NCBI GenBank assembly: GCA_024278955.1
Contig: JAJRSE010000021.1
Coordinates: forward strand, 1 to 35,684
Direction of reading: 5' to 3'
DNA: 35,684 nt
From: Planctomycetota bacterium
GTDB lineage: Bacteria > Planctomycetota > Planctomycetia > Pirellulales > Lacipirellulaceae
Shown: piece by piece, positions 33,542-35,684 of the stretch
How the letters are laid out: every line of letters starts with the position of its first letter
Position numbering within the stretch: the stretch's first letter is position 1
The notes under the pieces: generated by a model
Told to the model about the DNA's origin: nothing
The model's database searches: none
The model's input: the letters and a program-made list of their open reading frames with translations, nothing else
Made by a program: the position numbers and the translations under genes

Positions 33542-35080
33542 ATGGAGCCGAAGTCGCCTAGCCATTCGGCTGACTGGAAATCTTTCTTCGGCGCAGCCCC
33601 GATGCTTGCGGTTTTGCCGCTCCTCACCGCTGCCCTGCTTTGCGCTAGTCTCACCACGGAATGGGGCACAGGCCTTTGCTACGTCGCACTGGTGCCATTT
33701 GCCTATGTTCTGATTGCACCCAGTATTCCTCGGGCCACCTACGCCGCCGCTTACCTCGCCGGCTTGGCGGTACACTTGGTGGGCATGTCATGGATGCTCG
33801 ACTGCTATCGATATGAAAATTCTGTCGGGCCTTATGCGGTGCCATGGTTTTGGATTGGCACTTGGGGCGGAATTCTATTTGTTGCCCTATTTGCGCTGGG
33901 GCGAATCATTGCAGCCCGTTGGCGTTTGCCAATGACGGTGCTTCTGCCCCTGCTCTGGGTGACCTACGAATTCATTCGCCACGAGGTGGCCGAGCTGATG
34001 AGCGGAACAGGATTTCCGTGGCTAAAGCTGGGGACCGCGCTCGTCGACAACCACACGTTGGTGCAAATTGCCGATCTGGGTGGGGAATACTTGCTCTCAT
34101 TTCTGTTGGCGATGATCAGTGGAACTCTCGTTGACTTAGCGCTCGCGTTGTCGCCAAATCGAGCTGCAAAAATTTGGCCGATCCTCGTCTCGTGCTTTGT
34201 GCTGATTGCTTCGACCGGATATGGCCATTGGAGAAACAGTCAATCTCCAGGCAGCGCAGGGCCAACGGTCGTCTTGATGGGCGAACTCGATCTGCCTCCG
34301 CTGCTGCCGCCGAAACGTTTACAAGAGGCGACAGGCACTCGGCACGCCGATCTCTTACTGTGGCCCGAGTTGGCATATCATCACACGATACAAGATCCGC
34401 CAATGGAAGATTCAGCGCGTTGCCACTTGACGCACTCTGCCCAAGAGTTGGACTGCACGCTGGTTATCGGATGCGAAAGGGCTCGTGGAGCAAGTCGTTA
34501 CAATTCCCTCGCTTGTGCAGACCCGGTCGAGGGGTTTCAAGGCTGCTACGACAAAATCAATCTGGTACCAGGTGCTGAAGCCTCGATGCACCGTACCGCG
34601 TTGGTTGACGCCAACAACTTTTCGTACCAGCGAGGTCAAGACTTGCGAGTCTTTCGCTTGCCAACCGAGACTCGAGTCTACTGCTTTGCTCCTGCGATCT
34701 GTTACGACATCTGTTTCGGGCAACATTTCCGGAAGAGCCGGACTCAGGATATCGATTTTCTTGTGCAGAGCGGAGCAGAAGGGCAGGACAAGTCGGACGA
34801 AGTGGCTCGTCTGATGCTGCGATATGCGAGGCTGCGAGCGATTGAGAATCGTCGGGCACTAGTGCGTAACGCGACTTTCGGGTACTCGGGGCTCATTGAT
34901 GGCAATGGAGTTGTGCAAGTTGCTTTGACGACGGATCCGATTACCTCGCCAACTTGGCTTGGTGTGGTGCCTATCGATACTCGCTGGAGTTTTTACTCTT
35001 ACTGGGGCGATTGGATTGCTTTTAGCTCTTGTTTCGCAATCGTCATACTCGCCTTAGGCTTTGCTTCAAAGCCTGAGTAG
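33542..35080 (+). CDS. lnt: Apolipoprotein N-acyltransferase-like protein
   Basis: Lnt adds the third acyl chain to lipoproteins at the periplasmic face of the inner membrane. The 512-residue protein has about seven N-terminal hydrophobic segments (to about 225) with GTGFPWLKLGTALVDNH and QIADLGGEYLLSF. A nitrilase-type domain (about 245-480) and a final hydrophobic segment follow. The triad is present: E276 (WPELA), K338 (YDKINLVP) and C387 (AICYD). E346 fits the extra Glu of the LVPFGE loop, although that loop reads LVPGAE here. The gene starts 2 nt after the LamG gene, with GAGGTG upstream, so translation may be coupled. A paralogue with another acyl acceptor is possible. Confidence 0.85.
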   Translation: MEPKSPSHSADWKSFFGAAPMLAVLPLLTAALLCASLTTEWGTGLCYVALVPFAYVLIAPSIPRATYAAAYLAGLAVHLVGMSWMLDCYRYENSVGPYAVPWFWIGTWGGILFVALFALGRIIAARWRLPMTVLLPLLWVTYEFIRHEVAELMSGTGFPWLKLGTALVDNHTLVQIADLGGEYLLSFLLAMISGTLVDLALALSPNRAAKIWPILVSCFVLIASTGYGHWRNSQSPGSAGPTVVLMGELDLPPLLPPKRLQEATGTRHADLLLWPELAYHHTIQDPPMEDSARCHLTHSAQELDCTLVIGCERARGASRYNSLACADPVEGFQGCYDKINLVPGAEASMHRTALVDANNFSYQRGQDLRVFRLPTETRVYCFAPAICYDICFGQHFRKSRTQDIDFLVQSGAEGQDKSDEVARLMLRYARLRAIENRRALVRNATFGYSGLIDGNGVVQVALTTDPITSPTWLGVVPIDTRWSFYSYWGDWIAFSSCFAIVILALGFASKPE

Positions 35081-35090
35081 AAGGGCTTGC

Positions 35091-35444
35091 CTAAAAAGGA
35101 TGTCCGCCGCTCTTACCTCCGCCAAGATGGCCTAAAACACGCTTCGTTGTGGGATTGAGCACGTAGGGCACGTCACTAACTGGGCAGTTGGGGATGCCCT
35201 CAGGAAACGCATCGGGGGTATTGATATCGCTTAGGTCGTTGGGGAGCGCCCCGTTATTGAGGGCATAAATTTCCACTGCCGCGTTGATCTGCGCACGATG
35301 ATGGAAACAAGTTTTTTCCTTGGCCGCAGCGGCCGATGCGGTCACTCGCGGGAGAATGATGGACGCCAAGAAACCAAGAATGGTAATAACGGCCAGCAGT
35401 TCGAGTAAGGAGAAAGCTCGATGTTTTTTCGTAGGGAAAATCAT
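35091..35444 (-). CDS. Type IV prepilin-like / pseudopilin protein
   Basis: From ATG 35444 the product has 117 residues. It has a short basic leader (MIFPTKKHRA), then FSLLELLAVITILGFLASII, the methylated hydrophobic N helix of type IV pilins and type II secretion pseudopilins with the essential Glu at +5. The residue before the cleavage site is Ala, not the usual Gly. The rest carries two Cys (CFHH, NCPVSD) and ends in a Gly-rich tail. An upstream in-frame ATG (35498) would give a long leader and is less likely. No secretion or pilus assembly genes are nearby. It converges on the Lnt-like gene, 10 nt apart. Confidence 0.82.
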   Translation of the reverse strand: MIFPTKKHRAFSLLELLAVITILGFLASIILPRVTASAAAAKEKTCFHHRAQINAAVEIYALNNGALPNDLSDINTPDAFPEGIPNCPVSDVPYVLNPTTKRVLGHLGGGKSGGHPF

Positions 35445-35569
35445 GAGGGAGTTCAAAGAGTACGAGGGGTGAGGTGGTTTGTTGAAATACGTGTCCATGA
35501 CGTGTCTCGTTTCCGAAAATGCGGGCTCTGTTCACAGACAAATGTCAGTAGTTCCAAAAACGCGTCATT

Positions 35570-35684
35570 TCAGTAGTTTGCTGTAAGTCGTTTGTATTCT
35601 TCGTATTCGATGCCTTGTTTCTCATCAGCGTGGAGAATTTTTCCGATGACTTGACTGATCCACAGCAACATCTCGCGGAAGCGG
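35570..35684 (-). CDS. 3' end of an unknown gene at the window edge
   Basis: The minus strand is open from the right edge to TGA at 35572-35570. It encodes 37 residues including FREMLLWISQVIGKILHADE and ending YEEYKRLTANY. The composition looks protein-like: an amphipathic helix, then a charged tail. I recognise no family. The 5' part lies outside the window, so this could also be a chance frame. Confidence 0.4.
   Translation of the reverse strand, partial: RFREMLLWISQVIGKILHADEKQGIEYEEYKRLTANY

Overview
The window looks like chromosomal DNA of a planctomycete, probably of the Pirellulales. This is inference from content. The markers are a tetrahydromethanopterin (H4MPT)-type pterin operon in a bacterium, a large secreted protein made of LamG domains, a HEAT/Hint protein, an HD-GYP regulator with an insertion I associate with planctomycetes, a PQQ-type beta-propeller membrane protein and a stand-alone prepilin. 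A TonB-dependent receptor, an O-antigen ligase-like protein and an Lnt-like acyltransferase indicate a Gram-negative envelope. No phage, transposase, CRISPR array or rRNA/tRNA gene was seen. The only stable RNA gene found is tmRNA.

Layout. 1-2.5 kb: tmRNA (minus strand, with a terminator and a candidate promoter), an MFS transporter, then a perfect 12-bp tandem repeat. 2.6-9.4 kb: a plus-strand signalling cluster of TonB-dependent receptor, YfiR-like periplasmic protein, membrane histidine kinase with a probable CHASE8-type sensor, REC and Hpt domains, and a REC/HD-GYP regulator. An in-frame TGA cuts the kinase gene inside its REC domain. The cluster ends in a strong hairpin. 9.5-14.4 kb (minus): a HEAT/Hint protein, a class III nucleotide cyclase with a zinc ribbon, and a conserved membrane protein. 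14.8-18.6 kb: an O-antigen ligase-like protein whose 3' end overlaps rnc (RNase III, with one catalytic Asp apparently replaced), then mgtE preceded by a possible leader peptide and attenuator-like folds.

18.6-27.1 kb: a small unknown protein, pdxJ and dapA, followed by a compact minus-strand operon of DHPS-like protein, pabB, pabA, DUF447 protein and beta-RFAP synthase. These genes overlap by 4 nt or are 7 nt apart. The operon couples p-aminobenzoate supply to the enzyme family that joins it to PRPP, the first committed step of the arm of H4MPT synthesis used by methanogens and methylotrophs. A short-chain dehydrogenase relative without its catalytic Tyr lies upstream. 27.3-35.7 kb: a beta-propeller membrane protein, a stand-alone FabD-like acyltransferase, a two-CBS protein, a four-LamG secreted protein coupled to an Lnt-like gene, a prepilin, and the 3' end of an unknown gene at the right edge.

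The most interesting parts are the receptor/YfiR/kinase/HD-GYP cluster and its nonsense codon. In known systems YfiR restrains a CHASE8-type diguanylate cyclase. Here the neighbouring membrane sensor is a histidine kinase and the likely output is a c-di-GMP phosphodiesterase.
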